DNA of 64,000 bases from Adhaeribacter_A terreus (GCF_042657365.1 NZ_JBHSKT010000001.1:124001-188000), one strand, 5' to 3'; positions 8,063 to 17,601 are shown, counted from the first letter of the stretch. Notes: generated by a model not told the origin, from the letters alone. Numbers and translations are program-made.

Positions 8063-8248
8063 TGGATAGTGATTAGTGATTAGTGGATAGTGATTAAAAG
8101 TTAATTCGAAGGGTTGATCCAATTTTCAGATTGAAAATGCTGCCATTTTCGGTTTTTTACTTTTTTTGCTACTTACCCTACCGTTTTTCGAAGTTTCTGA
8201 TTAAAAATGCTTCTTACTAATCACTAATCACTATCCACTAATCACTAA
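8060..8248. repeat. inverted repeats flanking the rhodanese-guaB gap
   Basis: TAGTGGATAGTGATTAGTG, partly repeated in tandem at 8060-8096, is found inverted at 8216-8247 (ACTAATCACTAATC, ACTATCCACTAATCACTA). The roughly 120-bp interior contains a 30-bp motif copy (8158-8187). This is a large hairpin or a small MITE-like unit. Confidence 0.65.
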
Positions 8249-8316
8249 AAGTCAGCCTGTGCTAAAATATTATATAAAAACTTTTGCAAAAAAAGCCGGC
8301 GGATAAAATAATCTCG

Positions 8317-8324
8317 TAACTTTG
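8317..8324 (+). promoter_or_regulatory. -7 element upstream of guaB
   Basis: TAACTTTG matches the Bacteroidota -7 consensus TAnnTTTG, 34 bases before the guaB ATG. No convincing -33 TTTG lies 19-21 bases upstream. Confidence 0.5.
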
Positions 8325-8358
8325 CATGGCAAATAGAAACCCTTAATTTTTATTTGCC

Positions 8359-9825
8359 ATGGCAGATCAGTCCAAAGTTCTCTTCGAAGCCCTCACTTAC
8401 GACGACGTTTTATTGTTGCCGGCCTACTCCGAGGTTCTCCCGAAAAATACCAACATCACCACGCAGCTTACCCGCAACATTCGCCTGAATGTTCCTCTGC
8501 TTTCTGCCGCCATGGACACCGTTTCCGAAGCCGAAATGGCCATCGCAATGGCCCAGGAAGGCGGTATCGGTATCATTCACAAAAACATGACCATTAAAGC
8601 CCAGGCCGAGCAGGTGCGCAAAGTAAAGCGTTCTGAAAGCGGTATGATCCTGGACCCGGTTACGCTGAATGACGATGCTCTTGTGAGCGACGCGCTGCGC
8701 CTGATGAAAGAAAATAAGATCGGCGGTATTCCGGTTATCAATTCCGACAAAAAACTTACCGGCATTATTACAAACCGCGACCTGCGTTTCGAGAAAAAAC
8801 CAGGCCGGGCTATTTCCGAGATCATGACCAAAGAAAACCTGATCACGGCGCCGAAAGGCATCAGCATGGAAGAAGCCGAGGAAATTCTGCAGCAATATAA
8901 AATTGAAAAGCTGCCGGTTGTAGACGATAAAGGCACGCTGATCGGTTTAATTACTTACAAAGACATTCTGAAAAAGAAAAGCCACCCGAATAGCTGCAAA
9001 GATGAATTTGGCCGTCTGCGCGTTGGTGCGGCCGTAGGCGTAACCGGCGACATGTTCGAGCGCGTTACCGCTTTATCGGAAGCCGGCGTAGACGTAATTT
9101 CCATCGACACGGCTCACGGACACTCAAAAGGCGTTCTGGATGCGGTAAGAGAGATCAAAAATAAATTCCCGAAACTGGATGTAATTGCCGGTAACGTAGC
9201 TACCGCCGATGGCGCCAAAGCGCTGGCCGATGCCGGAGCCGATGCTGTGAAAGTAGGCGTTGGTCCGGGAAGTATCTGTACCACGCGTATTATTGCCGGT
9301 ATTGGTGTTCCGCAACTTTCTGCCGTAATGGAAGCGGCCAGAGGTTTGAAAGGCACGGGCGTTCCGGTAATTGCTGACGGCGGTATTAAGTTTTCCGGCG
9401 ATATTGTGAAAGCTTTGGCTGGCGGTGCAAATGCTGTAATGATCGGTTCGTTACTGGCTGGTACCGAAGAAGCTCCCGGCGAAATTATTATTTACGAAGG
9501 CCGGAAATTTAAAGGCTACCGTGGCATGGGTTCTATCGAGGCGATGGAAGTTGGCTCGAAAGACCGTTATTTCCAGGATGCCGAAGACGATATTAAAAAG
9601 CTGGTGCCGGAAGGCATTGTAGGCCGCGTGCCGTATAAAGGCATGGTTGCTGAAGTAATTTACCAGATGGTTGGTGGTTTACGCGCTGGCATGGGTTACT
9701 GCGGAACGGATTCGATCGAAAAACTGCAGGAAGCTAAAATGGTGAAAATTTCTGCTGCCGGTCTGCGCGAAAGCCACCCGCACGATGTACAGATAACCCG
9801 CGAAGCACCAAACTACAGCCGTTAA
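8359..9825 (+). CDS. guaB: IMP dehydrogenase
   Basis: Oxidises IMP to XMP with NAD, the committed step of GMP synthesis. The protein has 488 residues. The N terminus FEALTYDDVLLLPAYS is followed by a CBS pair at about residues 95-205, inserted in the TIM barrel. The catalytic loop GPGSICTTR carries Cys307. The flap region YFQDAEDDIKKLVPEGIVGRVPYKG is intact. Two hairpin terminators follow. All family landmarks are present. Confidence 0.98.
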   Translation: MADQSKVLFEALTYDDVLLLPAYSEVLPKNTNITTQLTRNIRLNVPLLSAAMDTVSEAEMAIAMAQEGGIGIIHKNMTIKAQAEQVRKVKRSESGMILDPVTLNDDALVSDALRLMKENKIGGIPVINSDKKLTGIITNRDLRFEKKPGRAISEIMTKENLITAPKGISMEEAEEILQQYKIEKLPVVDDKGTLIGLITYKDILKKKSHPNSCKDEFGRLRVGAAVGVTGDMFERVTALSEAGVDVISIDTAHGHSKGVLDAVREIKNKFPKLDVIAGNVATADGAKALADAGADAVKVGVGPGSICTTRIIAGIGVPQLSAVMEAARGLKGTGVPVIADGGIKFSGDIVKALAGGANAVMIGSLLAGTEEAPGEIIIYEGRKFKGYRGMGSIEAMEVGSKDRYFQDAEDDIKKLVPEGIVGRVPYKGMVAEVIYQMVGGLRAGMGYCGTDSIEKLQEAKMVKISAAGLRESHPHDVQITREAPNYSR

Positions 9826-9873
9826 TTCCTGACTCGCTTTAGTATAGATTTTTTTATATATTTATTTTCCTGT

Positions 9874-9952
9874 AAAGTGCTAATTCTCAATAATTTTATT
9901 GTAGGTTAGCACTTTATTTGTTTTCGGAGGTTAGATATTTTCTAACCTTTTT
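9874..9952 (+). terminator. two consecutive hairpins after guaB
   Basis: AAAGTGCTAA (9874-9883) pairs with TTAGCACTTT (9906-9915). A second stem GGTTAGA/TCTAACC (about 9929-9947) is followed by a T run. Together they are consistent with intrinsic termination. Confidence 0.65.
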
Positions 9953-10013
9953 GCTATATATCAGTATTCAGGTTTAATATTCAGTTAAAAACAGACGCAG
10001 TTTTATTGCACGA

Positions 10014-12077
10014 ATGCCCTATACTTCTCGGTTAAAACGAACTTATGCAGCCGTGGCTTTTGCCAGTTGGTTAATGTTGGTGGGCAATATTCTCTTGTGC
10101 ATCAATATAAACGTAAGCCTGAACACCAATTCGGTTTACAGCCACGTAAATAACCTGCTCACGGTTGTTTTTATGTTTACGACTTTCCTGTCGCAGCAAA
10201 ATGAATCGGACCATATTAAAGGTACTGATTTTATGGGCTACCTCTGGAAGCTTTTTGTGCAGGCAGGCTTAATGGCTTACGTTTGTGTGATCGTGCACGT
10301 GGGGTATCTGGTGGCAGCCAAACATTGGTTCCCGGATAGCAAATACCTGCTCAACGTGATCTACAGCATAAACTTCGCCTTGTTTATCTATTTTCTGGGC
10401 CGTGCTTTTTACACCTGGAAAAAGCTGATCCTGTTTCAGAAATCGAAATCGCTGCATGTGGAGTGGCGCTGGTTTGAATGGCTGATGTATGGCAGTTTGC
10501 TTCTTACGCTGTTCAATATCAGTTATATAACGTATATTTTTGTGCCGCTGCTTTGCTTGCTGGTGCTGTATATTTTCTTCGTAAGTATAAACCTGCGCTG
10601 GGTGGCTTACCTCACGCTTACTAAAAAATGGCGGTCTATTTTACTCCTGATCGTATTGCTGGTCAGTGTGGTTATTTTTGGCCGTTATTTCCAGGTGCTT
10701 GCCGGTAACCCAAACCTGATAGCAGATCATTTTGAGCATCCGTTTGTGTTGCTTATGTTGTTCTTTGTCTTTATCTATGCTTTCATTTCGTTGCTGGTAG
10801 CGGTTTTCAGTCTGCCAACTTCTTCGGTGTTTGAGCAGAAGCGCGACGATCTGATGAATATTCAGAAACTGAGCCAGTCTATTCAGCAAGGGCAGGACGA
10901 AAGCCAGGTTTTCGATATGCTTTTCGATAGCACCACCAAAGCTACCGGGGCCGATGCCGCCTGGCTCGAAATTTCTGAGAACGAGGAAGATGTATCGCAC
11001 ATGCTGAACCTGGATCTGGCCAAGATCTCGCGCATCCGGCAGATCCTGAAAAACCTGAATCTGGACCATGTAGATTACATAAACAACAACCTGGAGCTGA
11101 ATAATTATTTCCGGGAACTGGGTTTACCATATAAATCTTTGCTGGTCGTAGCCCTGAAATCGAATAAACGCAGTTTCGGGGTACTTTACCTGCTCAAAGA
11201 TATTGATCACGGGTTCGACCGCGAAAGCATCAATACCGTTCGTACGTATACCAACCAGACCATTCTGACGATCGAAAATCTGCGTTTGATAGAAGATTCT
11301 TTGCAGAACGAACGTTATAAAGAAGAGCTGAAAATTGCGAGTGCCGTGCAGGATAGCCTGATCCCGAAATCGTTTCCGAGCGATAGCTGGTTCGAGGTAA
11401 GCACGTATGCGCAGCCGGCCAAGGAAGTAGGTGGTGATTTTTACGATTTCCTGCAGTTAAGCGAAAGCCGCATTGCTATTATTATCGGCGACGTATCCGG
11501 AAAAGGGGTTTCGGCAGCTTTCCACATGGCCCAGATGAAAGGTATTTTTCATGCCCTGATGCAGGACGACCTGGACCCGGTGGTGTTTATGCTGAAAGCT
11601 AATTCGGCCTTAAGCCGCTGCCTGGAAAGAACCTCATTCATTACCTCTTCGTTGTATATAATAGATTACAAAATGCAGGGGTTAATGTTTGCGCGCGCCG
11701 GCCATTGCCATACGCTCTATTACAACTCCATGACGGAAGAAACGTTCTATTTTGTAACGGAGGGCCTGGGGCTGGGTATTATTCGCGATGCTTCGTATGC
11801 CAAACGGATACATAAACTGTATTACGATTATAACCCCGGCGACGTAATGGTGATCTATACCGACGGCGTAACGGAAGCGCGAAGCCCGGCGCAGGAAGAG
11901 TACGGTGAAGACCGTTTAAAAGAGATGCTGATGCAAACCTACCACCTGGAAGCGGAGGATATAAAATATGCGATCGTGAACGATCTAAAAACTTTTATTG
12001 GAGATGCCCACCTGCACGACGATCAAACGTTAATGGTGGTTAAATTCAGAAATGTTCAACCTAAAATTCAGATGTGA
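10014..12077 (+). CDS. membrane-bound SpoIIE/RsbU-type serine phosphatase with GAF-like domain
   Basis: PP2C-type phosphatase of 687 residues. The first ~265 residues contain about eight hydrophobic helices. A GAF-like region follows (about 285-430, with ATGADAAWLEIS and SFGVLYLLKD). A short coiled linker leads to the SpoIIE domain (about 450-680). Metal-site motifs are AKEVGGDFYDF, IIGDVSGKGVSAAFHMA, YTDGVTEARS and HDDQTLMVVK. It heads a cassette with a STAS antagonist (start 17 bases downstream) and an RsbW-like kinase. In known partner-switching systems such a phosphatase dephosphorylates the STAS protein. The membrane and GAF parts are presumably the sensor. Confidence 0.93.
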   Translation: MPYTSRLKRTYAAVAFASWLMLVGNILLCININVSLNTNSVYSHVNNLLTVVFMFTTFLSQQNESDHIKGTDFMGYLWKLFVQAGLMAYVCVIVHVGYLVAAKHWFPDSKYLLNVIYSINFALFIYFLGRAFYTWKKLILFQKSKSLHVEWRWFEWLMYGSLLLTLFNISYITYIFVPLLCLLVLYIFFVSINLRWVAYLTLTKKWRSILLLIVLLVSVVIFGRYFQVLAGNPNLIADHFEHPFVLLMLFFVFIYAFISLLVAVFSLPTSSVFEQKRDDLMNIQKLSQSIQQGQDESQVFDMLFDSTTKATGADAAWLEISENEEDVSHMLNLDLAKISRIRQILKNLNLDHVDYINNNLELNNYFRELGLPYKSLLVVALKSNKRSFGVLYLLKDIDHGFDRESINTVRTYTNQTILTIENLRLIEDSLQNERYKEELKIASAVQDSLIPKSFPSDSWFEVSTYAQPAKEVGGDFYDFLQLSESRIAIIIGDVSGKGVSAAFHMAQMKGIFHALMQDDLDPVVFMLKANSALSRCLERTSFITSSLYIIDYKMQGLMFARAGHCHTLYYNSMTEETFYFVTEGLGLGIIRDASYAKRIHKLYYDYNPGDVMVIYTDGVTEARSPAQEEYGEDRLKEMLMQTYHLEAEDIKYAIVNDLKTFIGDAHLHDDQTLMVVKFRNVQPKIQM

Positions 12078-12093
12078 CGTAAAGGAACTGCAA

Positions 12094-12432
12094 ATGAAAA
12101 TTACACACGAAATCAACGACAATACGATCACAATTAGCCTGGATGGCGAATTGGATGCCAGCTCATCGGTGTTGCTGGATGAAGAGTTATCGAACCCTTC
12201 GATCATGAAGTACAACAAAATTTTAGTAGACTGCGCCAAACTGAATTATATTTCATCGGCCGGTCTGGGAGTTTTCATTTCCCATCTGCAGCGTTTCGAA
12301 GATTCGCAGATCAAGCTTATTTTCTACAACATGCAGGAAAAAGTGAAGAACGTGTTTGAGATCCTGGGGCTCGATCTGCTCATGACGATCGTGTCTACGC
12401 AGGAAGAAGCCATGTCTGTTGCTAATGAATAA
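12094..12432 (+). CDS. STAS-domain anti-sigma-factor antagonist (RsbV/SpoIIAA-like)
   Basis: Single STAS domain of 112 residues. The start at 12094 is preferred because AAAGGAA precedes it and MKITHEINDN is the usual beginning. An in-frame upstream start would overlap the phosphatase gene. The phosphorylatable region reads YISSAGLGVF, with Ser54/Ser55 at the position of the regulatory serine of RsbV. The second gene of the cassette, it is predicted to bind the downstream kinase when dephosphorylated. Confidence 0.92.
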   Translation: MKITHEINDNTITISLDGELDASSSVLLDEELSNPSIMKYNKILVDCAKLNYISSAGLGVFISHLQRFEDSQIKLIFYNMQEKVKNVFEILGLDLLMTIVSTQEEAMSVANE

Positions 12433-12835
12433 CAGCATTCAGGTTAGCTGCAGTAAGAAAAATCTAAAAACCATCAGAGATTTCGTAACGCAGTATCTGA
12501 GCCAGTACGACCTGTCGGAAATTGTTCTGAACCAGATCGTGCTGGCCGTGGATGAAATAAGTGCAAACCTGATCATTCACGCCAACCAGGAGAATGCCGA
12601 TAAGTTCATGGAACTGGCAATTGAGCGGAAAAACGGACAACTGCTGTTCGAAATTTCGGATAACGGAGTTTCTTTTCAGCGTTCGAATTACAAAGAGCCC
12701 GATATTGAGGAGTATATCCGGATCGGGAAGAAAGGCGGCGTCGGTATTGCGATTGTAAATCGGATTATGGACAAAGTGGAATTCACGACCCTAAACGGCA
12801 GGAATATTTGCCGGCTTTATAAAACTGTTTTCTAA
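12425..12835 (+). CDS. RsbW-like anti-sigma / serine kinase (GHKL ATPase)
   Basis: GHKL-fold protein of 136 residues. The N box is VDEISANLIIHAN, G1 is EISDNGVSF, and G2 is GKKGGVGIAIVNRIMD. It starts with the ATG at 12425, overlapping the STAS stop by 8 bases, so the two are translationally coupled. It is predicted to phosphorylate the STAS protein and to sequester a target. No sigma-factor gene is present in the cassette, so the target lies elsewhere or is not a sigma factor. A strong terminator follows directly. Confidence 0.92.
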   Translation: MNNSIQVSCSKKNLKTIRDFVTQYLSQYDLSEIVLNQIVLAVDEISANLIIHANQENADKFMELAIERKNGQLLFEISDNGVSFQRSNYKEPDIEEYIRIGKKGGVGIAIVNRIMDKVEFTTLNGRNICRLYKTVF

Positions 12836-12860
12836 AAACCCGCCCTTCGGTGGGTTTTTT
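12836..12860 (+). terminator. intrinsic terminator after the partner-switching cassette
   Basis: AAACCCGCCC-TTCG-GTGGGTTTTTT, a stem closed by a TTCG tetraloop and followed by a T run, begins at the stop codon of the RsbW-like gene. A 30-bp motif copy overlaps its T run (12852-12881). Confidence 0.88.
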
Positions 12861-13786
12861 GCTTTAAAAGCATAGCGTTTTTTCTTTTCTACTTTTCCAT
12901 CATCTCAACGATAGGAGAGAGCACTTCAGGTTGGTAGTGAAGTTTGCTTTTTACTTTTTGTGCTTGAAAGCATAGGGTTTATCATAGTCTACTTTTATGC
13001 TTTTAATGAATAGCAGTTTGCTTTCATAGTTTATTTTCTCCCTCAAGCCGGGTGGCTTCGTTTCTGCGTTCGCGTCTCACCCTTTCCTAGCCGCAGGCGG
13101 CTTTTCTGACGAAACCGGAAAGTGCGGAGGCCGCGCACGCAGAAACTGGGATCAGTTGCCTCCGTCGTGAGCTTTCTTTTTAGTTTAGCTTCCTTCAGAC
13201 CTTGGTTTACGCGCTACGCTGCGCTGGCGATAGGCGAACAATAACCACCCCCAACCCCCTCCTTAAAAATAAGGAAGGGAGCTTTTACTTTCTGCCTAGT
13301 TTGACTTTTTATGCTTAAAAGGATAGCGTTTTCTAGCTTACAATTAACTACTGCCATTAAAATAAAGCACTTAAACAGCTCCCCGCCTAGACAGGAGGGG
13401 TTGGGTGGTTGATCTTCGGGCTGAAGTGTTTCAAGTTAGTCTGCTATTTGCTACAGCTGAAAATCCTTTAATCCCTTAATCTGACAAATCCCAATTCAGA
13501 CAAATAATCCTGCCCATCTTTAAAATCCTGAAAATTGTGTTCAAAGACAAATAACGGAAAATCAGATAACGTGAAAGGGCACCCGCAAGGGTGCCCCTAC
13601 ATTTTAAATCCGTTTCCTCAATTCTGAAAATCCTTTAATCCTGAAAATCCTGATCCAAAAAACGACCTTGTAGCAGAAGTGCGCAACGGGCATACAAGTT
13701 CTCTCAAAAAAAATCGTTAAAATTGCGACTCTCAAAGGAATACCTTCTATATTCGTAAATCTATTGCCTGTAGTTTAAAATAGCGT
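12861..13786. repeat. gene-free gap holding dispersed-repeat copy C
   Basis: 30-bp motif copies lie at 12852-12881, 12952-12981 and 13303-13332. A TCATCTCAACGATAGGAGAG segment is at about 12901. Copy C of the large repeat runs to about 13235. CCACCCCCAACCCC (about 13248) is inverted at GGGGTTGGGTGG (about 13397). A hairpin GGGCACCC-GCAA-GGGTGCCC lies near 13577. No credible gene is seen. The last ~100 bases presumably hold the promoter of the PPIase operon. Confidence 0.65.
12896..13235 (+). repeat. large dispersed repeat, copy C
   Basis: GTTTCTGCGT (13060-13069) pairs with ACGCAGAAAC (13137-13146), with apex hairpin AGCCGC-AG-GCGGCT and CCTTTCC/GGAAAG between them. The AAGCC-GGGT-GGCTT hairpin precedes it. 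This copy lacks the section encoding the short reading frame found in copies A, B and D. Confidence 0.78.
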
Positions 13787-16066
13787 ATGCGTAATTATCT
13801 ATTAGCTGTTGGGGCAACCGCCCTCATCTTGACAAGCTGTAAATCTTCGAAGGAAGTTGCCAAGCAGGAGCCTGTTCTGGAAACCATTGGTTCTAAACCG
13901 GTTTATACTTCTGAGTTTCAGTATGTTTACAATAAAAACAATGCAAATGCCGAGAATGCTTATTCGAAAGGCAGCATTGAAGAGTATCTGAACCTCTACA
14001 CCAATTTCAAGCTGAAAGTGATGGAAGCCGAAGCCCGCGGCCTCGACACTACCGATTCTTTCCGTCGGGAACTGGATGGCTATAAACAACAACTGGCCCA
14101 GCCGTATTTAACGGAGAAAAGCGTAACCGATAAACTGGTGCGCGAAGCTTACGATCGGATGCAGAAAGAAGTGAATGCTTCACACATTCTTATTAACGTA
14201 GCGGCCGATGCCGATCCGAAAGACACTTTAGCTGCTTACAACCGCATTTCCGAGATCCGGAAGCAGATTGTGGGCGGACAGAATTTCGAAACCGTAGCCA
14301 GAGAAGTTTCCCAGGATCCTTCGGCCCGTGAGAACGGTGGTAAATTAGGCTATTTTACAGCGCTGCAAATGGTTTATCCGTTTGAAGATGCCGCTTATAA
14401 AACCCCGGTAGGCCAGGTTTCGCAGCCGGTGCGCACGCGTTTTGGTTACCATATTATTAAAGTGAACGACGTACGTCAGGCACAAGGCGAAATTAAAGTG
14501 GCTCACATTATGGTGCGCGCTACGCCGGGCATGCCCAAAGCCGACAGCGCCGAAGCAAAACGCAAAGTAGACGAAATTTATAACCGCGTAAAGAAAAACG
14601 AGAACTGGGATAAACTTACGTCGCAATTTTCTGAAGATGCCGGTTCGGCCAACAACGGTGGTGAATTGCCTTGGTTTGGTACCGGCCGCATGATCCCTTC
14701 TTTTGAAGAGGCTGCGTTCAATCTGAAAAACGTGGGTGATATTTCGCAGCCGGTATTAACGCCGTACGGCTGGCACATTATTAAGCTGTTGGAAAAACGC
14801 GGATTGCCAACTTACGAAGAAACGGAAGCCAGTCTGCGTGCAAAAGTTGCCAAAGATTCCCGTTCAGAACTGAACAAAGCAGCTTTCCTGAAACGTATTC
14901 GTACAGAAAACAAATTCACAGAAATTAAAGCCGCCAAAGAACTTGCGTTAAGCAAAGCCGATTCTTCGGTAGTGAAAGGTACATTTAAATACACCCCAGC
15001 CGGCAGCAAAGACAAAACCCTCGAAACGCCTTTATTCCTGATTCAGGATAAGAAATACACGATCAAAGATTTCTTCGATTATGTACAGTCTAACCAGCAG
15101 ATCCGCAAAAATCACAATCCGCGCCATTACATGGAAAGCCTCTACAACCAGTTTGTGGATGCCAGCCTGGTAAACTACGAAAAAGCGAACCTCGAGAACA
15201 AATACGTTGATTACAAAATGCTGGTAAAAGAGTACCGCGATGGTATTTTGTTGTTTCAGTTAATGGACGAAAAAGTATGGAGCAAAGCCATTGAAGATAC
15301 TACCGGCCTGAAAGCATATTTTGAGCAAAACAAGGAAAAATATAAGTGGGATACCCGCGCGCAGGCAACCATCATTTCGGCAGCCAGCAAAGACCTGCTG
15401 AATCGTGCCGATAAAATGCTGGCCGGCGGCCGTTTCGAAAACAAGAAGCAGGAACCAAAATCACTTACCTTCGATGCCGGTAAAGATGCCTTTACCAAAC
15501 AAACTCAGGCCAAACTAGATGACCTGATCCTGCAGATGCGCTCTGACTCAACGTTGACGGTAGAATTACGCGGCAGCGCCGATAGCAAAGAAGCAGCTAA
15601 AAACAAAAAACTGTCGCAGACCCGGGCGCAGAAAGTTGCTACTTACTTAACTTCCAAAGACATTGCCGCAAACCGCGTAAAAACGGTAGCTAATCCGAAA
15701 GGAAAAACCCGCACCGTTGGTCTTACTTTTTATTCTACCGATCCGGCCGTATTGGAAAGCAACCTGAACGAAGGCAACCCGCTGGCAGTACAGATCTCTC
15801 AGAAAAAATTCCAGAAAGGCGAAAACAAAGCGCTGGATGGCGTGAACTGGCAACCAGGTACCTACAACGTAGAGCGCGACGGCCGTTTTATGCTGATAAA
15901 AATTGAGCAGATCCTGCCACCGGCTTACAAAAACCTGAACGAAGCCCGCGGCATTGCCACTTCCGATTACCAGGGTTACCTGGAGAAACAGTGGATCGAG
16001 GAGCTGCGCCAGAAATATCCGGTAAAAGTAAACCAGCCTGAAGTAGACAAGCTCGTTAAAAAATAA
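13787..16066 (+). CDS. PpiC-type peptidylprolyl isomerase lipoprotein with OmpA-like insert
   Basis: Periplasmic folding factor of 759 residues. The N terminus MRNYLLAVGATALILTSC is a lipoprotein signal. Two parvulin/rotamase domains lie at about residues 128-235 and 236-345, each with the ASHILI/AHIMVRA, GGxLxxF and FGYHIIKV/YGWHIIKL motifs. Further on, at about 555-640, a segment (LTFDAGKDAFTKQTQAKLDD, LTVELRGSADS, KLSQTRAQKVATYLTS) resembles the OmpA C-terminal peptidoglycan-binding fold. It heads the ppi-surA-moxR gene set. It may tether to the outer membrane and handle beta-barrel proteins (inference). Confidence 0.9.
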   Translation: MRNYLLAVGATALILTSCKSSKEVAKQEPVLETIGSKPVYTSEFQYVYNKNNANAENAYSKGSIEEYLNLYTNFKLKVMEAEARGLDTTDSFRRELDGYKQQLAQPYLTEKSVTDKLVREAYDRMQKEVNASHILINVAADADPKDTLAAYNRISEIRKQIVGGQNFETVAREVSQDPSARENGGKLGYFTALQMVYPFEDAAYKTPVGQVSQPVRTRFGYHIIKVNDVRQAQGEIKVAHIMVRATPGMPKADSAEAKRKVDEIYNRVKKNENWDKLTSQFSEDAGSANNGGELPWFGTGRMIPSFEEAAFNLKNVGDISQPVLTPYGWHIIKLLEKRGLPTYEETEASLRAKVAKDSRSELNKAAFLKRIRTENKFTEIKAAKELALSKADSSVVKGTFKYTPAGSKDKTLETPLFLIQDKKYTIKDFFDYVQSNQQIRKNHNPRHYMESLYNQFVDASLVNYEKANLENKYVDYKMLVKEYRDGILLFQLMDEKVWSKAIEDTTGLKAYFEQNKEKYKWDTRAQATIISAASKDLLNRADKMLAGGRFENKKQEPKSLTFDAGKDAFTKQTQAKLDDLILQMRSDSTLTVELRGSADSKEAAKNKKLSQTRAQKVATYLTSKDIAANRVKTVANPKGKTRTVGLTFYSTDPAVLESNLNEGNPLAVQISQKKFQKGENKALDGVNWQPGTYNVERDGRFMLIKIEQILPPAYKNLNEARGIATSDYQGYLEKQWIEELRQKYPVKVNQPEVDKLVKK

Positions 16067-16081
16067 TATCGGAAATGCTTT

Positions 16082-16113
16082 AAAAAGCGCTGCTTTCCCG
16101 GCAGCGCTTTTTC
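16082..16113 (+). terminator. hairpin with T run between the two isomerase genes
   Basis: AAAAAGCGCTGC-TTTCCCG-GCAGCGCTTTTT followed by more T. It suggests the two isomerase genes are at least partly separately transcribed. Confidence 0.85.
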
Positions 16114-16227
16114 TTTTTTTAGCCGGTTCCAAAATTTCCGGAAACAAAATCAAATTAACACGCTATTTTTGCGTTAAGGCTTCAGGTGGATTTTGCTTAA
16201 AGCCGCTTATTTTACTCTATTTTATAA

Positions 16228-17601
16228 ATGATCGCTTTTAAAAACGGTATCCTTTCAGATAAAAAAACTGTGCTGTTGTGGCTCGCCTGCTTGGTAATGT
16301 TGCCGGCTTTTGCCCAGCAGAAAAAAAATACGGTGCTCGATGGCATTATCGTAAAGCTCGATAACCAGATCATTCTGCGGTCGGAACTGGAAATTAATTA
16401 TGCCCAAACACTGGCTTCCGGCCAGGCAACCAACATTCCCGACCTGAAATGTGAAATTCTGCGCAGCCTGGTAATGAACAAACTGATGCTGGCCCGCGCC
16501 GAAGCTGACTCCGTGGTGGTGCCCGATGAACAAGTGAAAGGTGAACTGGACCGCCGCATGGCTTATTTCGTGGCGCAGATCGGTAGCGAGCAGAAACTGG
16601 AAGAATATTACGGCAAAACCATTAAACAGCTGAAAGACGAACTGGCCAAACAGGTGCGCGACCAGCTGGTAATGCAGAAAATGCAGGATAATATTACCGG
16701 TCGCATTTCAGTAACGCCCAATGAAGTAGCCAAATACTACAGCAAAATTCCAAAAGATAGCTTACCATATTTTTCTACGGAAGTGGAAGTAGGGCAAATT
16801 GTAAAAATTGGAAAGCCAAGCCGCAAAAACCGCGACGAAGCCCGCGCCCGCCTCGAAGCCCTGAAAAAACGTATAGAAGCCGGCGAAGATTTTGCCACGC
16901 TGGCCCGCCAGTATTCCGAAGATCCTGGTTCGGCGGCAGAAGGTGGAACGCTGGGATTTTTCAAGAAAAAAGAACTGGTGCCGGAATACGAAGCCGCTGC
17001 TTTGAAACTGGAGCCAGGCAAACTTTCGCACATTGTAGAATCGCAGTTCGGTTTTCACTTGATTCAGTTAATTGAGCGCCGCGGCGAAGAATTCAATACC
17101 CGCCACATTTTAATTAAACCGGCTGCCAGCGAAATTGACCTGGCTGAAACCGCACGGGAACTTGCCAAACTTCGGGCCGGTATTGTGAAAGACAGTATTT
17201 CGTTTGCTAAAGCCGCCAAAGATAATTCCGACGACCGCGAAACGAAAAATAACGGCGGATTATTTGCCAACCCGAAAGACGGTAGCTCGTACATTCCGCT
17301 GGATAAAATTAACCCGGCCGTGTTCTTCATTATCGATACCATGACCGTGGGGCAGATCAGCCAGCCAATGCCATACCGCACCGACGATGGCAAAGAAGCG
17401 CAACGCATTATTTATTTAAAATCGAAAACCCCGCCGCATCAGGCCAACCTGAAAGACGATTACCAGAAAATTTCGGCGGCTGCTTTGGCTGAAAAACGTA
17501 ATAAAGCGCTGGATGACTGGTTCGAGAAAAACCGTGGATCGGTGTTTATGGAAGTAAACCCTGATTTTGTGAACTGCAACCTGTTGCAAATGCCGAATTA
17601 A
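16228..17601 (+). CDS. SurA-like periplasmic chaperone / peptidylprolyl isomerase
   Basis: 457 residues with a signal peptide ending near LPAFAQ. The N-terminal chaperone region (ILRSELEINYAQ, LRSLVMNKLMLARAE) resembles SurA. Two parvulin domains follow (about 180-285, with EVGQIVKIG and FGFHLIQLIERRG, and about 288-400, beginning TRHILIKP). It is likely to chaperone outer-membrane proteins. The first 15 codons contain a 30-bp dispersed motif (16241-16270), so translation could start later, for example at GTG near 16271; I keep the ATG at 16228. moxR follows after 9 bases. Confidence 0.92.
   Translation: MIAFKNGILSDKKTVLLWLACLVMLPAFAQQKKNTVLDGIIVKLDNQIILRSELEINYAQTLASGQATNIPDLKCEILRSLVMNKLMLARAEADSVVVPDEQVKGELDRRMAYFVAQIGSEQKLEEYYGKTIKQLKDELAKQVRDQLVMQKMQDNITGRISVTPNEVAKYYSKIPKDSLPYFSTEVEVGQIVKIGKPSRKNRDEARARLEALKKRIEAGEDFATLARQYSEDPGSAAEGGTLGFFKKKELVPEYEAAALKLEPGKLSHIVESQFGFHLIQLIERRGEEFNTRHILIKPAASEIDLAETARELAKLRAGIVKDSISFAKAAKDNSDDRETKNNGGLFANPKDGSSYIPLDKINPAVFFIIDTMTVGQISQPMPYRTDDGKEAQRIIYLKSKTPPHQANLKDDYQKISAAALAEKRNKALDDWFEKNRGSVFMEVNPDFVNCNLLQMPN

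Noticed and set aside
8410..8895. 161-residue frame opposite guaB
   Set aside because: It is a shadow of the strongly conserved IMP dehydrogenase gene.
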